From Psychrobacter sp. UBA5136 (GTDB taxonomy: Bacteria > Pseudomonadota > Gammaproteobacteria > Pseudomonadales > Moraxellaceae): DNA of 15,396 bases. Shown piece by piece: positions 1-7,601 of this stretch. Positions within the stretch are counted from its first letter, which is position 1. Each line of letters begins with the position of its first letter. The DNA lies in NCBI RefSeq assembly GCF_002414005.1, contig NZ_DHYG01000064.1:41982-57377 (forward strand), given 5' to 3'. The notes under the pieces were generated by a model, which had not been told where the DNA came from, did no database searches, and worked only from the letters and a program-made list of their open reading frames with translations. The position numbers and the translations under genes are program-made.

Positions 1-45
1 GCCTACGCAGACAGAGGCTGCGCAAAATTAAAACCAGTAGCGCGT

Positions 46-51
46 TATAAT
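46..51 (+). promoter_or_regulatory. possible -10 element upstream of rlmB
   Basis: A perfect TATAAT lies about 85 bp before the rlmB start. No good -35 hexamer is found at 16-18 bp spacing, and there is no TG extension, so this is only a candidate. Nothing else recognisable lies in 1-136, and no gene continues in from the left edge that I can support. Confidence 0.3.
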
Positions 52-136
52 ACTTGTACTGATTTTATTTAGGACTGACTATATTTCCTATTTTTTATCG
101 CCGTACGCGATACCACTTTTATATTGTAGATTCCCT

Positions 137-907
137 ATGGCAAAACCCAGCTATTTTTATGGCATTCATGCGATTGAAGCCTTACTCGAACACCGTGCGC
201 TTGATGGACTCAGCTTATTTGTCCAGCAAGGACGGGAGAGCGACAGTCACGTACAAGCGATTATGGCGCAAGCACGTGATAATGGTATTAGTATTCAACC
301 AACACAAAAAGACAAGCTCACCCAGCTGTGCGGCAGTCCGCAGCATCAAGGTGTGGTACTGAACGCGCGTCCGTTAGGTTTCGCCGATGAGGGGTTGCTT
401 GATACCATTGCTGGTCGTGAGCAATGCTTATTATTGGTGCTCGATCAAATTACCGATGCGCATAATTTTGGCGCTTGTTTGCGTACCGCCGTGGCCATGG
501 GCGTTGATGCAATCATTTGTCCAAAACACCATGCGGCAAGCTTAACGCCAACCGTGGCCAAAGTATCAGTCGGGGCGGCGGAGATGATGCCTATTGTTAG
601 CGTAACCAATCTAGCTCGTACGCTAGAAAAAATTAAAGACGCCGGCGTGTTTGTTTTTGGTACGGCGTTAAATGCAGATGCTAAGCCCATTCATGCGGCC
701 GATTTAACGGGCAAAACCGCGATTATTATGGGCTCTGAGGGCGAGGGTATGCGCCGCCTGACGATGGAGAGCTGCGATGAGCTGGTTTATATCCCGATGT
801 CAGGCAACGAGCATGGTAACTTGCAAAGCTTAAATGTGAGTGTGGCGACCGGTATGGCGCTCTATGAGATTAATCGGCAGCGAACTTTAGCTGCTGGGCA
901 AGCGTAA
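137..907 (+). CDS. rlmB: 23S rRNA (guanosine-2'-O-)-methyltransferase RlmB
   Basis: SpoU/TrmH-family enzyme that uses S-adenosylmethionine to 2'-O-methylate a guanosine in the 23S rRNA peptidyl-transferase region (Gm2251 in E. coli). The N-terminal substrate-binding domain spans about residues 4-80, beginning with FYGIHAIEALL. The trefoil-knot SPOUT domain covers about 95-250. Motif 1 has N110 and R116 in DAHNFGACLRTA, motif 2 is GSEGEGM (199-205), and motif 3 runs from IPMSG (219) to SLNVSVATGM (231-240). The 256-residue length is normal for the family. The ATG at 137 is followed at once by the conserved N-terminus, though the ribosome-binding site is weak. Motif 3 carries a few extra residues (NEHG) after MSG. 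The 3' end overlaps convergent coaE by 38 bp, with no terminator between them. Confidence 0.95.
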   Translation: MAKPSYFYGIHAIEALLEHRALDGLSLFVQQGRESDSHVQAIMAQARDNGISIQPTQKDKLTQLCGSPQHQGVVLNARPLGFADEGLLDTIAGREQCLLLVLDQITDAHNFGACLRTAVAMGVDAIICPKHHAASLTPTVAKVSVGAAEMMPIVSVTNLARTLEKIKDAGVFVFGTALNADAKPIHAADLTGKTAIIMGSEGEGMRRLTMESCDELVYIPMSGNEHGNLQSLNVSVATGMALYEINRQRTLAAGQA

Positions 908-1559
908 GGTAGTTTTGGTGTAACGGCTCAAGTTGTAAATATAGCGCCGCAAGATCGCTCTCGTTAAATATTACATCATCTGCATGACGATTGCGCTCTT
1001 CGCGGCTAAGCTGATTAATCATGATGGCTTTAATCTTTTGCACGCTTTGCTCATCACGCTGGCTGGCGCGCGCAAGCTGGGTTTCCTCGGTGGCATCTAT
1101 CACCAATATACGCTGGCATAAATTGGCCAGCCCTGCTTCTGCAGCTTCGATTAGCAGGGGCGCTGATAGCACCACATAAGGCGACGTACTGGCTGCTAAT
1201 TGCAGTTTTGCCGCTTCACGTATCGCTGGATGGGTGATGGCCTCAAGTTCAATTAAAGCTTCAGGATGGGTAAAAACGTGGGTGCGCACAGCAGCGCGAT
1301 CCATTTCACCAGCAGCATTTAACACCCAATCACCAAATTTTCTTTTGATTTTGCGTAAAGTGGCGCTGCCTTTAGCGACCACTTGATGAGCAATCACATC
1401 CGCATCAATAATATCAATCCCTTGCTGCGCGAACCAATCGCTTGCTGCCGACTTGCCACTGCCGATTCCGCCCGTCAAGCCGACGACTAACGTCTTGCTT
1501 TTGGTTTGGGGCGATTGTGGCTGATAGGGATAAGATGAAGATGAGGCATAATTTGACAT
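870..1559 (-). CDS. coaE: dephospho-CoA kinase CoaE
   Basis: Catalyses the last step of coenzyme A synthesis, ATP-dependent phosphorylation of the 3'-hydroxyl of dephospho-CoA, in the cytoplasm. The P-loop is GLTGGIGSGKS (27-37). The substrate-site DAD is at 52-54, the HP pair at 110-111 and PLL at 134-136. The lid and nucleotide-binding segment includes QRD (167-169), and ADDVI at 193-197 is followed by N199. At 229 aa it is longer than the usual ~205, because about 22 Ser/Tyr/Pro/Gln-rich residues precede the fold. An in-frame TAA lies just upstream, and no alternative ATG or GTG lies nearer the P-loop, so the extension seems real although the ribosome-binding site is poor. It lies 117 bp after pilD, as in the Pseudomonas pilBCD-coaE cluster, and may also have its own promoter. 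Confidence 0.95.
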   Translation of the reverse strand: MSNYASSSSYPYQPQSPQTKSKTLVVGLTGGIGSGKSAASDWFAQQGIDIIDADVIAHQVVAKGSATLRKIKRKFGDWVLNAAGEMDRAAVRTHVFTHPEALIELEAITHPAIREAAKLQLAASTSPYVVLSAPLLIEAAEAGLANLCQRILVIDATEETQLARASQRDEQSVQKIKAIMINQLSREERNRHADDVIFNESDLAALYLQLEPLHQNYLTLAQQLKFAAD

Positions 1560-1613
1560 AATAATGACTTATTTAACCGATAGAAGAGGGATGGCCGAAC
1601 AGACCAGTAGCAT

Positions 1614-1622
1614 ATTCTAGCA
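1614..1622 (-). promoter_or_regulatory. possible extended -10 promoter for coaE
   Basis: Read on the minus strand this is TGCTAGAAT, an extended -10 with one mismatch to TATAAT, about 55 bp before the coaE start. The -35 position (TCAAAA) is poor, as tolerated at extended -10 promoters. It would let the CoA gene be expressed apart from the pilus genes. This is inference from motif only. Confidence 0.35.
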
Positions 1623-1676
1623 GGTTAAAGACCATCTTTTGAGAAATTGCGCGTCTACTTGCGTCAGTATAGCTCG

Positions 1677-2576
1677 TTAGGCATACATTTCCAGGTACCA
1701 ATTAACGATATCTGGGCCGTATAGTAAAGCGATGATACCGGCAATAGCGATATAAGGACCAAAGGCAAAGGGGCGACTTTCCCCTTGTTTTTTCATCAAA
1801 ATAAGCCCAACGATGGAACCAAGTAGAGACGATAATAAGATAATTAACGGCAACATCATAGGGCCAAGCCACGCGCCTAACACGGCCAGTAATTTAAAGT
1901 CGCCTTGCCCCATACCGTGTTTTTTTGTGATGAGATAAAAGATTTTTACTACCACCCACAAAGATAAAAAGCCAAGTAATAATCCCCAAATAGACTGAGT
2001 AGGGGAGACAAACCAGCCTTGCGAGTTTACCGCTAAGCCTAGGCCTGCTAAAGGAAATGTAAGACGGTCGGGCAGTAGCTGGGTATCAAAATCAATTCCT
2101 GTTAAGGCAATTAGTGTCCAGATCAAAACCAATGCTGATAATCCCGCAGCGCTGACGCCAAACTGATAAATGACCAGCATAGATAGTAGGGCGGACGCCA
2201 ACTCAACGATAGGATAACGCAGTCCAATAGCCGCCTTACAATCTGAGCAGCGCCCACGTAAAACCAGCCAGCTGACTAAAGGAATATTTTCATACCACTT
2301 TATTTTATGAGCACAATGAGGACAGCGAGAAGCCGGTGAGCTTAGCGTGATAGGGGTGTCCGCAGCGACAGTGTTTGCCAAGGGCAGTGTATGTTCACGC
2401 GGCATGTCTGCTTGCTCGGTCATAAACTGGCTACATTCTTGCCGCCACGCTGCTAGCATCATAAGCGGCGTACGATGAATCACGACATTTAAAAAACTGC
2501 CAACACAAAGGCCTAATAAAGCAAAAGTAATTAAAGCAAGCGCCATATTTTCTTGTAATAACGGTATAAATTGCAT
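1677..2576 (-). CDS. pilD: type IV prepilin peptidase / N-methyltransferase PilD
   Basis: Inner-membrane aspartic protease that cuts the leader peptide of type IV prepilins (and of type II secretion pseudopilins where present) and N-methylates the new N-terminus. After an initial membrane segment come GSFLNVVIHR (26-35) and the two zinc-type cysteine pairs C85/C88 and C110/C113 in the cytoplasmic loop. The catalytic aspartates fall in IDFDTQLLPD (161-170) and in the GxGD motif (GQGDFK, D226). Several hydrophobic helices follow to the C-terminus. The 299-residue length fits the long PilD class with the intact methyltransferase loop. A clear AAGGA ribosome-binding site (complement of 2587-2591) supports the start. 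It lies 25 bp after pilC, so the two are surely cotranscribed. Confidence 0.96.
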   Translation of the reverse strand: MQFIPLLQENMALALITFALLGLCVGSFLNVVIHRTPLMMLAAWRQECSQFMTEQADMPREHTLPLANTVAADTPITLSSPASRCPHCAHKIKWYENIPLVSWLVLRGRCSDCKAAIGLRYPIVELASALLSMLVIYQFGVSAAGLSALVLIWTLIALTGIDFDTQLLPDRLTFPLAGLGLAVNSQGWFVSPTQSIWGLLLGFLSLWVVVKIFYLITKKHGMGQGDFKLLAVLGAWLGPMMLPLIILLSSLLGSIVGLILMKKQGESRPFAFGPYIAIAGIIALLYGPDIVNWYLEMYA

Positions 2577-2601
2577 GTAGTTGCTGTCCTTGTAGTCGCT
2601 T

Positions 2602-3825
2602 TTAGCCTACCACTGAGCCCATTTGGAAGATTGGCAAATACATGGCAATGACTAAGCCGCCGACCAATACCCCGAGTACTGCCATAATCAATGGCTCCAT
2701 TAAACTGGTCAAACCATCAACGGCATTGTCGACCTCGTTTTCGTAATAAACAGCAACTTTATCGAGCATTTCTTCTAAGCTACCTGACTCTTCACCAATA
2801 CCAACCATTTGAATGGCCATACTTGGAAATAGGTTGGTTGAGCGTATCGAAAATTGCAATTGCTGGCCGGTTGAGACATCGTTTTTTATTTGCTGAATGG
2901 CATTATAAAACACCACGTTATTTGCCGCCCCAGCCGTAGAATCTAAAGCGTCAATCAGCGGTACACCAGCAGCAAAGGTGGTCGATAGTGTACGCGCAAA
3001 ACGCGCAATAACCGCTTGATAAGCAATATTGCCAAATATTGGCGCTTTTAAGGCCGCACGATCTAAAAAGTCGCGAAATTTCTTAGAGCGTTTTTTGGCT
3101 TCTGAAAAGCCAATGATGGCGCCGCCGATAATAATAAGTAATATAAACCACCACGATTGCATCCACTCTGACATCCCTACCACCATTTGGGTAAAGGCAG
3201 GTAGCTCAGCACCAAAAGAGCCAAATAAGTCAGCAAATACAGGAACGACTTTGACCAGTAGGATGATGGTCACAATAATGGCAACGACGATAACCGCGAT
3301 CGGATATTTCATCGCCTTTTTGATTTTAGCTTTTAATAGCTCACTTTTTTCTTTATAGGTAGCAACACGCTCTAGCATGGTCTCTAACGCACCAGACTGC
3401 TCACCAGAGTCGACAAGTGAACAAAAAAGATCATCAAAGTAGCGCGGATGTTTACGCAAAGCCGACGCAAAAGTGCCGCCCGCTTCAATATCAGCCTTTA
3501 TTTGCAACACCAAGTCTTTCATACTGGGGTTATCAAGAGAATCAGCAACAATCTCAAAGGACTGCGTCAACGGTACGCCCGCTTTCATCATGGTTGCCAA
3601 CTGGCGCGCAAAAATAGCAATATCAATCGGCTTGATAGACTTTTTAAAGGTATATAAAGGTTTGGGCTTTTTCTTGATACTTTTAACGGTGATACCTTGT
3701 TTGCGCAAGGTGGCTTTTGCCAGCTCCAAGCTCCGGCTGGTGGTTTCGCCTTTGACCTTTTGTCCGCGCCGGTTCACTCCATCATAGACAAAATCTAATA
3801 GCATGTCGGTTTTGGCTTTTGCCAT
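2602..3825 (-). CDS. pilC: type IV pilus inner-membrane platform protein PilC
   Basis: Polytopic inner-membrane protein on which the pilus is assembled; it couples the PilB and PilT motors to pilin addition and removal. Two homologous GspF/T2SF cytoplasmic domains are visible, about 70-193 and 273-395, each opening with a similar pattern (FARQLATMMKAGVPL at 72-86, FARTLSTTFAAGVPL at 276-290). Membrane segments are at about 174-197, 225-241 and 377-399. The length of 407 aa is typical. The start is supported by GAGG eight bases upstream. It follows pilB after a 211-bp AT-rich gap, unusually long for this operon, which holds a pair of 11-bp direct repeats and could carry a separate promoter. 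Confidence 0.96.
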   Translation of the reverse strand: MAKAKTDMLLDFVYDGVNRRGQKVKGETTSRSLELAKATLRKQGITVKSIKKKPKPLYTFKKSIKPIDIAIFARQLATMMKAGVPLTQSFEIVADSLDNPSMKDLVLQIKADIEAGGTFASALRKHPRYFDDLFCSLVDSGEQSGALETMLERVATYKEKSELLKAKIKKAMKYPIAVIVVAIIVTIILLVKVVPVFADLFGSFGAELPAFTQMVVGMSEWMQSWWFILLIIIGGAIIGFSEAKKRSKKFRDFLDRAALKAPIFGNIAYQAVIARFARTLSTTFAAGVPLIDALDSTAGAANNVVFYNAIQQIKNDVSTGQQLQFSIRSTNLFPSMAIQMVGIGEESGSLEEMLDKVAVYYENEVDNAVDGLTSLMEPLIMAVLGVLVGGLVIAMYLPIFQMGSVVG

Positions 3826-3932
3826 GTTGATACCCTCACAATTTTATCTAATAAAGATATTGCAAACCTACAAACGCAGGCCAAATTTATTGTTTAGCGC
3901 CGATATACTTCATTTTAGCGTAAAAAGCCAGT

Positions 3933-3964
3933 ATATATCTGTTTTAAATTTAAATATATCTGTT
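3933..3964 (-). repeat. two 11-bp direct repeats upstream of pilC
   Basis: On the minus strand AACAGATATAT occurs twice, exactly, at complement 3954-3964 and complement 3933-3943. The copies start 21 bp apart (two helical turns) and lie about 110-140 bp before the pilC start. Phased direct repeats of this sort can be binding sites for a dimeric or cooperative regulator, but the area is very AT-rich and chance is possible. I could not place a convincing promoter in the same gap. Confidence 0.4.
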
Positions 3965-4036
3965 AGTTAACATTGCTGGTTTATAAAAGTATACGTTTAA
4001 GATTAGTATAAAATCATCTTTATTTGCTGATAACAG

Positions 4037-5746
4037 CTATTCAGAGGTCACGCGCATCATCTCTTGAATACTGGTTACCCCTTGTAACACCTTTAAAATA
4101 CCTGAGCGGCGTAAATCTCTAAAGCCGTTTTTAAGCGCCGCATCTTTGATATCTATGGCGTTACCGTCTTCCATGATAATGCGTGAGATATCGGGGCTGA
4201 CTTTCATCACTTCATAAATACCCACACGTCCCTTATAACCTTCACGGCACTCATTGCAGCCAATAGGCTCATAAATGATATTGTCCGGATTGTCTAAATC
4301 AGCATCGGTAAAGCCAAGCTCAAGCAGACTTTGGCGCGGGATATTGATTGGTTTTTTACAGTTTTTACACAAGCGTCTTGCCAATCGCTGGGCGATAACC
4401 AAGTTTACTGATGTTGCAATATTAAAGGACGCCACACCCATATTGCGCAGACGCGTTAAGGTTTCAGGGGCGGAGTTGGTATGCAGGGTAGAGAGCACCA
4501 TATGTCCGGTTTGGGCAGCTTTAATGGCAATCTCGGCTGTTTCAAGGTCGCGAATCTCACCGACCATGACGATATCAGGATCTTGACGTAAGAATGATTT
4601 GAGCGCATTGGCAAAGGTTAAACCAACTTTCGGGTTGACGTTGACCTGATTGATGCCTTCAAGGTTAATCTCGACTGGGTCTTCTGCCGTTGAGATATTG
4701 GTTTCGCCGGTATTTAAAATATTAATACCAGTATAAAGCGATACGGTTTTACCAGAGCCTGTCGGACCGGTAATAAGTAGCATGCCTTGCGGTTTATGTA
4801 ATGCCTCTAAAAACATCTCCTTTTGGTCGGGCTCGTAGCCTAGTGCTTCAATACCGAGCATGGCTGATGAGGGGTCCAAGATACGTAACACCAGCTTTTC
4901 GCCAAATAAGGTAGGTAGGGAGTTTACCCGGAAATCAATGGCTTTATCTTTAGAGATTTTAAGCTTAATACGGCCATCCTGCGGTATACGGCGCTCGGAG
5001 ATGTCCATTTGCGACATGACTTTTAGACGTGCGGCAATTTTCCCTGCAAGTTGTACTGGCGGACTGGCCATTTTTTGCATGACACCATCGACACGGAAAC
5101 GCACACGATAGGTTTTCTCATAGGGTTCAAAATGCAAATCCGACGCGCCCATACGAATAGCATCAACCAACATTTTATTGACAAATTTTACTACGGGCGC
5201 TTCATCAACGCCGTCGCTAAGCTTGGTTTCACCGTCCTCGTCTTCGCTTTCGTTAAAGCCGACATTTAAATCGCTATCAGAAAAGCTATCAAAACTTTGC
5301 ATGGTATCAGCGTATAGATTGTCAATACGCTTTTTGAGCTTATCTTCTTCAACGACGACGGTTTCAATAGACAGGCGCGAGTTAAAGGCAATGGCATCGA
5401 TGGCGTCAATACGTGTCGGGTCACTGAGCGCCACAAATAAGCGTTGACCGCGCTTAAAGAGCGGCAAAGCATTAAACTTACGCACGATTTTTTCATCGAC
5501 CAAATCTTTTGGAATCACATCTGTGCTTAGTGCATCGAGATCAAACAAGGGGTCGCCAAACGCTTGCGACAACATCTGCGCCACTTGATAAGCATCGGCC
5601 AGTTTATTTTCAACCAAATAAGGTACCAACCCTATTTGCTGCTGCTGCGACTCCGTTTGTGCGGTTTTCATATGCGCTTCGCTCACAATACCTTCGCTAA
5701 TCAACTGCTGCGCTAAACCGCCGTATTTACTGGCTGTGATAGACAT
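4037..5746 (-). CDS. pilB: type IV pilus extension ATPase PilB
   Basis: Hexameric cytoplasmic ATPase of the GspE/PilB family that drives pilin polymerisation. An N-terminal T2SSE/MshEN-type domain (about 10-145) and an acidic linker (about 150-183) precede the motor. The motor has Walker A GPTGSGKT (327-334), the Asp box around EDPVE (355-359), a Walker B region MVGEIRD (394-400) and a His box TGHMVLSTLHTN (413-424). The N2 domain begins at ASDLHFEP (201-208). A zinc-binding tetracysteine (C460, C463, C497, C500) is typical of PilB and GspE and absent from the retraction ATPase PilT. Length is 569 aa. GAGG five bases upstream supports the start. It heads the minus-strand cluster; the pilin gene pilA, often divergent to pilB in Pseudomonas, is not next to it. 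Confidence 0.96.
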   Translation of the reverse strand: MSITASKYGGLAQQLISEGIVSEAHMKTAQTESQQQQIGLVPYLVENKLADAYQVAQMLSQAFGDPLFDLDALSTDVIPKDLVDEKIVRKFNALPLFKRGQRLFVALSDPTRIDAIDAIAFNSRLSIETVVVEEDKLKKRIDNLYADTMQSFDSFSDSDLNVGFNESEDEDGETKLSDGVDEAPVVKFVNKMLVDAIRMGASDLHFEPYEKTYRVRFRVDGVMQKMASPPVQLAGKIAARLKVMSQMDISERRIPQDGRIKLKISKDKAIDFRVNSLPTLFGEKLVLRILDPSSAMLGIEALGYEPDQKEMFLEALHKPQGMLLITGPTGSGKTVSLYTGINILNTGETNISTAEDPVEINLEGINQVNVNPKVGLTFANALKSFLRQDPDIVMVGEIRDLETAEIAIKAAQTGHMVLSTLHTNSAPETLTRLRNMGVASFNIATSVNLVIAQRLARRLCKNCKKPINIPRQSLLELGFTDADLDNPDNIIYEPIGCNECREGYKGRVGIYEVMKVSPDISRIIMEDGNAIDIKDAALKNGFRDLRRSGILKVLQGVTSIQEMMRVTSE

Positions 5747-6147
5747 TAAAACCTCTCTATGCTTGATACTAAATGGGCTATGTTTTTACCGAAACCAAAG
5801 CACTTATATGTATAATGCTAATGGCTTATTTATAACCGACAATTAATGTGCTGATTTAAAATTAGTTATGTTAAAAAACAAATGCTTGATTGCTATAGTT
5901 TTATTTACCATGAGAACAATGATATAGGAATTTACTTAAGTTAAAAGACTTTATAGAGCGTATAAGATTGCTAATCTACAAAAAACGTCAGTTTGACAAT
6001 TCTTATTTAAAATCAGTTTATGCAAAATCGGTTCCAACTCTGAGCGCCTCATACTATAGCAACGGACTATAGCACTTAGGAAATATTTGTTATACTTGCG
6101 CGCATATAAGCCATATTGGCAGCAACACATAAGATAAGGTATATAGT
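5747..6147. other. divergent intergenic region between pilB and tpiA (401 bp, no gene)
   Basis: AT-rich DNA separating the pilB and tpiA starts, so it must hold promoters for both. On the tpiA side there is an extended -10 at 6088-6096, a 9-bp direct repeat (ACTATAGCA at 6053-6061 and 6066-6074), and a perfect TTGACA at 5993-5998 with only a poor -10 (TTTATG, 6017-6022). On the pilB side I see AT-rich -10-like strings but no convincing -35/-10 pair and no clear sigma-54 motif. A 79-codon minus-strand reading frame here runs into tpiA and does not look like a protein. Confidence 0.7.
6088..6096 (+). promoter_or_regulatory. extended -10 promoter for tpiA
   Basis: TGTTATACT is a TGn-extended -10 with a single mismatch from TATAAT. 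It would start transcription near 6103 and give a leader of about 45 nt ending in AAGG (6136-6139), eight bases before the tpiA ATG. The -35 hexamer at 17-bp spacing (6068-6073) is poor and lies within one copy of a 9-bp direct repeat. Confidence 0.5.
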
Positions 6148-6948
6148 ATGCAAGCTTGGGTAATTGGAAATTGGAAGCAGAATCCAGCAACGAGCCATGA
6201 CGTCAATGCGCTATTAGATGACTTATTATCTGCTGTTAGCGAAAAACAAGGCTCTGATGCTGCTGGCTGTCAGCTCATGGTCGCCCCAAGTTGTATTCAT
6301 ATCGCCGCTGTTAGTGACCGTCTAAAGGGCAGCTCGGTACTTAGCGCTGCGCAAGATATCAGCGCGTATAGTGCCAGCACCGGCGCTTATACCGGAGATT
6401 GTTCAGCGCAGCAAATTGCTGATGCGGGCGCAACATGGACGATACTGGGCCACTCCGAGCGCCGCCAGTACCATCAAGAATCTCACGACTGCCTATTGCA
6501 AAAAATGACTCACGCCCTCGCGCAAAACCTAGGCGTGGTATTTTGTATTGGCGAAACCCAAGCGCAGTACGATGCCAAAGAAACGCTTGCGGTTATTGAT
6601 GTTCAATTATCGGTTATCAAAGATTTACTTGCGCAAAATCCCAAACTTGCTAAAGACTTGTCGGCGCGTTTAATCATCGCTTATGAGCCAGTTTGGGCAA
6701 TTGGCACGGGGAAAGTGCCAACCGTAGCTGAAGTAAGTGCGACCCATCAACATATTAAGCAAACGCTGACAGGTTTTAATAGCGAATTAGACAACATGAC
6801 TGTTTTATATGGTGGTAGTGTCAATGCCGATAATGCCGATAGTTTTGCTGCCGATTCTATGATTGACGGCGCATTGGTTGGCGGTGCATCGTTAAAAGCA
6901 GAAAGCTTTTTAGCCATTGCTCATGCCTTTAGCCGCGCTATGGCTTAA
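6148..6948 (+). CDS. tpiA: triosephosphate isomerase TpiA
   Basis: Interconverts dihydroxyacetone phosphate and glyceraldehyde 3-phosphate in glycolysis and gluconeogenesis; a cytoplasmic dimeric TIM barrel. All active-site elements are present: N8 and K10 in GNWK, the catalytic His102 in ILGHSERR, and the catalytic base Glu180 in AYEPVWAIGTG. The flexible lid loop spans about 181-192, and the phosphate-binding segments are YGGSV (221-225) and ALVGGASLK (242-250). The length of 266 aa is slightly above the usual ~250 owing to loop additions around 33-40 and 160-172. A good AAGG ribosome-binding site supports the start. It is divergent from pilB and followed 249 bp later by secG, which has its own promoter; tpiA-secG adjacency is common in gammaproteobacteria. 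Confidence 0.97.
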   Translation: MQAWVIGNWKQNPATSHDVNALLDDLLSAVSEKQGSDAAGCQLMVAPSCIHIAAVSDRLKGSSVLSAAQDISAYSASTGAYTGDCSAQQIADAGATWTILGHSERRQYHQESHDCLLQKMTHALAQNLGVVFCIGETQAQYDAKETLAVIDVQLSVIKDLLAQNPKLAKDLSARLIIAYEPVWAIGTGKVPTVAEVSATHQHIKQTLTGFNSELDNMTVLYGGSVNADNADSFAADSMIDGALVGGASLKAESFLAIAHAFSRAMA

Positions 6949-7032
6949 TAAAATCAAATAAAACAGCGGTTTAAGAAGTGCTAAATGGCTACCTTATGCA
7001 AAAAATGTCTTTAGCAGTTGGCAAAAGTGGCT

Positions 7033-7061
7033 TTAACAGTGCCCTTGCAATCGTGTACAAT
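7033..7061 (+). promoter_or_regulatory. sigma-70 promoter for secG
   Basis: TTAACA (7033-7038) and TACAAT (7056-7061) are each one mismatch from consensus and are separated by the optimal 17 bp. Transcription would begin near 7068, leaving a leader of about 130 nt before secG. That leader contains GTCAATC twice (7108-7114 and 7122-7128). No terminator for tpiA is visible upstream, so read-through from tpiA is also possible. Confidence 0.6.
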
Positions 7062-7197
7062 GCGCCTTATTTATATAACCGATTTGGTGTTTTTAGCGCT
7101 ATTAGATGTCAATCGTTAAACGTCAATCATTTTTATTATCAACTTTTACGTTTTATTTTCCGTTATCAGTCGTCATTACGCGGCAAAAGAGGCCACC

Positions 7198-7506
7198 ATG
7201 TTTACGTTTATATTAGCCCTGCACATTATCGTGGCGATTGCCATGATTGGCTTGATTTTGATACAGCATGGGAAAGGGGCAGACGCTGGGGCTTCTTTTG
7301 GGGCTGGCGCATCGGGCACCGTATTTGGCGCGGCAGGAACAGCAAACTTTTTGACGCGAGCAACGGCGGTGTTGACAGCCATATTTTTTATCACCAGTAT
7401 GACGCTCGCCGTGCATGCGCGTAAACAGGCGGAAGACCAGTTTCGTTTAGATGCGCCAGTGTCAGCACCGCAAACACCGCGCCCGTTGACGCAAAATCCT
7501 CAGTAG
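7198..7506 (+). CDS. secG: protein translocase subunit SecG
   Basis: Small inner-membrane partner of SecY and SecE that assists SecA-driven protein export. Two membrane helices are visible (about 3-22 and 53-73). They flank the conserved cytoplasmic loop, which contains QHGKGADAGASFG (23-35) and GTVFGAAG (40-47). The tail after about residue 75 is charged, then Pro/Gln-rich. At 102 aa it is close to the ~110 of E. coli SecG. AAGAGG (7187-7192) five bases upstream is a strong ribosome-binding site and fixes the start. Placement before tRNA-Leu(GAG) matches the E. coli secG-leuU order. Confidence 0.95.
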   Translation: MFTFILALHIIVAIAMIGLILIQHGKGADAGASFGAGASGTVFGAAGTANFLTRATAVLTAIFFITSMTLAVHARKQAEDQFRLDAPVSAPQTPRPLTQNPQ

Positions 7507-7530
7507 TTATGTCGGTATAAATTGTTAATA

Positions 7531-7552
7531 ACCATCTTAATGATGGTCTTTT
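7531..7552 (+). terminator. short intrinsic terminator after secG
   Basis: A 6-bp perfect stem (ACCATC / GATGGT) with a 5-nt loop is followed by CTTTT, 24 bp after the secG stop. The stem is short and only moderately GC-rich, so it is probably inefficient. Confidence 0.5.
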
Positions 7553-7566
7553 GATGCAGGCAGTAC

Positions 7567-7595
7567 TTGCTATTTTAAGGCGTTAGATTTACAAT
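7567..7595 (+). promoter_or_regulatory. candidate promoter for tRNA-Leu
   Basis: TTGCTA (7567-7572) and TACAAT (7590-7595) with 17-bp spacing would start RNA near 7602, at the left arm of the nested inverted repeat. A second -10 (TACAAT, 7645-7650) with TTGATG at 7624-7629 has a short 15-bp spacer and would start about 30 bp before the tRNA. Either or both could serve the tRNA. Confidence 0.4.
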
Positions 7596-7601
7596 GCTTC
7601 C

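Noticed and set aside
5951..6190. 79-codon minus-strand reading frame upstream of and into tpiA
   Set aside because: Overlaps the tpiA promoter and start, has no ribosome-binding site, and its composition does not resemble a real protein.
6978..7424. 148-codon plus-strand frame covering the secG leader and most of secG
   Set aside because: Out of frame with the clearly recognisable SecG; runs through its promoter, with no recognisable domain.
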